5,265 bases of DNA, from contig CALXGD010000110.1 of the NCBI GenBank assembly GCA_944387745.1, positions 1-5,265 on the forward strand, in the 5' to 3' direction. The position numbers and the translations under genes are program-made. The stretch's first letter is position 1. Every line of letters starts with the position of its first letter. Under the pieces are notes generated by a model. It saw nothing but the letters and a program-made list of their open reading frames with translations. It was not told the DNA's origin and made no database searches. The DNA is from an uncultured Oscillospiraceae bacterium (GTDB lineage: Bacteria; Bacillota_A; Clostridia; Oscillospirales; Oscillospiraceae). This document shows positions 4,346-5,265 of this stretch, one piece after another.

Positions 4346-5265
4346 ATGGTACATACGTTTACCGCCCTGGGGCAGTACCTGGTGGCGGATGTGAACAGCG
4401 GTGCGGTCCATGTGTTGGACAAGCTGAGCTATGACCTGCTCTCCCAGGTGGAGCAGGAGGAAAAGCTGGAAGAGACCTGCCCCCCGGAGGTGCTGGAGGC
4501 GCTGCCCCAGTACAGCCCCGCGGAGCTGGAGGAGACCTGGCAGGAGCTGCGCTCCCTCCAGGACCAGGGCCTGCTGTTCTCCGACGACGACTATCTGGAC
4601 CCGGAGGCGGCTATGGCCCTGCCCCGCCAGGCGGTGGTGAAGGCCCTGTGTCTCCATGTGTCCCACGACTGCAACCTGCGCTGCCGGTACTGCTTTGCCG
4701 GCACCGGGGATTTCGGCACCGGCCACCGGATGACCATGGACGCCGAGACGGCCAAAAAAGCCATCGACTGGGTGGTGGCCAAGTCGGGGAAGCGCAGGAA
4801 CATCGAGATCGACTTCTTCGGCGGCGAGCCCCTCATGGCCATGGACACGGTGAAGGAGGCGGTGGCCTACGCCCGCTCTCTGGAGAAGGAACACGACAAG
4901 GTGTTTCGCTTTACAATCACAACCAACGGTATGCTGCTCAATGACGAGAACATCGACTACATCAACCGGGAGATGTCCAACGTGGTGCTCTCCCTGGACG
5001 GCCGGAGAGAGGTCAACGACCACATGCGCCCCACGGCGGGGGGGAAGGGGAGCTATGACGTGATCGTCCCCAAGTTCCAGAAGCTGGTGGCCGGCCGGGG
5101 CACCAAGGACTACTACGCCCGGGGCACCTTTACCCGGGAGAACCTGGATTTCGCCGCCGACGTGATGCACCTGGCCGACCTGGGCTTCCGCCACGTGTCA
5201 GTGGAGCCCGCCAGCGGCCCCCTGGACGACCCCTTCGCCATCAAGGAGGAGGACCTGGCCCAGGT
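4346..5265 (+). CDS. scfB: Radical SAM SCIFF peptide maturase (5' 306 codons, runs off window)
   Basis: The N-terminal two thirds of the SCIFF maturase (TIGR03974; CteB/Tte1186 type), which uses S-adenosylmethionine and iron-sulfur clusters to form thioether cross-links in ScfA. Residues 1-95 are the peptide-recognition region (PqqD-like RRE), with the family-typical VHTFTALGQYLVADVNSGAV start. The radical SAM cluster motif is Cys109-X3-Cys113-X2-Cys116 (CNLRCRYC), followed by FFGGEP (157-162), the SAM-binding GGEP motif, TITTNGMLL, and VVLSLDG further on. The C-terminal SPASM domain, which binds auxiliary [4Fe-4S] clusters, would lie beyond base 5265; known homologues have about 450 residues. 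The start ATG at 4346 is preceded by GAGAGGA (4331-4337), weaker than the scfA site, in line with less enzyme than substrate being needed. Pairing with scfA makes the assignment firm. The minus-strand frames opposite it are shadows. Confidence 0.95.
   Translation, partial: MVHTFTALGQYLVADVNSGAVHVLDKLSYDLLSQVEQEEKLEETCPPEVLEALPQYSPAELEETWQELRSLQDQGLLFSDDDYLDPEAAMALPRQAVVKALCLHVSHDCNLRCRYCFAGTGDFGTGHRMTMDAETAKKAIDWVVAKSGKRRNIEIDFFGGEPLMAMDTVKEAVAYARSLEKEHDKVFRFTITTNGMLLNDENIDYINREMSNVVLSLDGRREVNDHMRPTAGGKGSYDVIVPKFQKLVAGRGTKDYYARGTFTRENLDFAADVMHLADLGFRHVSVEPASGPLDDPFAIKEEDLAQ

Noticed and set aside
4109..5194. Minus-strand open frame (361 codons) opposite scfB
   Set aside because: The + strand frame carries the radical SAM motifs; the minus frame is a GC-codon shadow that also runs into the repeat array.

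Overview
This window looks like a GC-rich Clostridia genome, most likely Oscillospiraceae (the Flavonifractor / Lawsonibacter / Oscillibacter neighbourhood). The evidence is the gene content, namely a SCIFF precursor with its radical SAM maturase next to yajC and a TIGR04086-type membrane protein, together with strong AGGAGG ribosome binding sites, consensus sigma-A promoters and GTAGGGGC-type intergenic palindromes. The family assignment is an inference; the gene identities rest on motifs read in the translations. All genes lie on the + strand.

Left block (1-2556): the 3' end of a DAO-type FAD oxidoreductase, then a [2Fe-2S]/FAD/NAD(P) oxidoreductase (278-1717), then a small ferredoxin plus BFD-type iron-sulfur subunit (1707-2495). 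Together they form a three-gene operon resembling the multi-subunit dehydrogenases for D-hydroxyproline, proline or sarcosine and the HcnABC amine dehydrogenases. The DAO subunit would oxidise a secondary amine or amino acid, and the other two would pass electrons on through flavin and Fe-S clusters. The substrate cannot be read from the sequence. A GC-rich hairpin (2506-2556) closes the operon.

Middle block (2557-3925): an intergenic stretch with a 10-bp direct repeat leads to a near-consensus promoter (TTGCCA-17-TATAAT), yajC (Sec translocase accessory subunit), a perfect 36-bp palindromic terminator, a four-helix TIGR04086/YrzE-like membrane protein, a second excellent promoter (TTGAAA-17-TATAAT with extended -10), the 46-codon SCIFF ranthipeptide precursor gene scfA, and a rho-independent terminator.

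Right block (3926-5265): a 420-bp non-coding interval separates scfA from its maturase. It holds a 240-bp array (2.26 exact-length copies of a 106-bp unit carrying five palindromes of alternating orientation), then a strongly structured leader (4252-4320). The radical SAM maturase scfB follows, with its N-terminal recognition domain, CX3CX2C cluster motif and GGEP motif visible. It runs off the window before its C-terminal SPASM domain.

Functional reading: ScfB is expected to install Cys-to-Thr thioether links in the ScfA peptide. The retained neighbourhood with yajC and a membrane protein suggests, without proving, a link with protein export. The most unusual point is the repeat array and structured leader between precursor and maturase, which, with the scfA terminator, should uncouple expression of peptide and enzyme.
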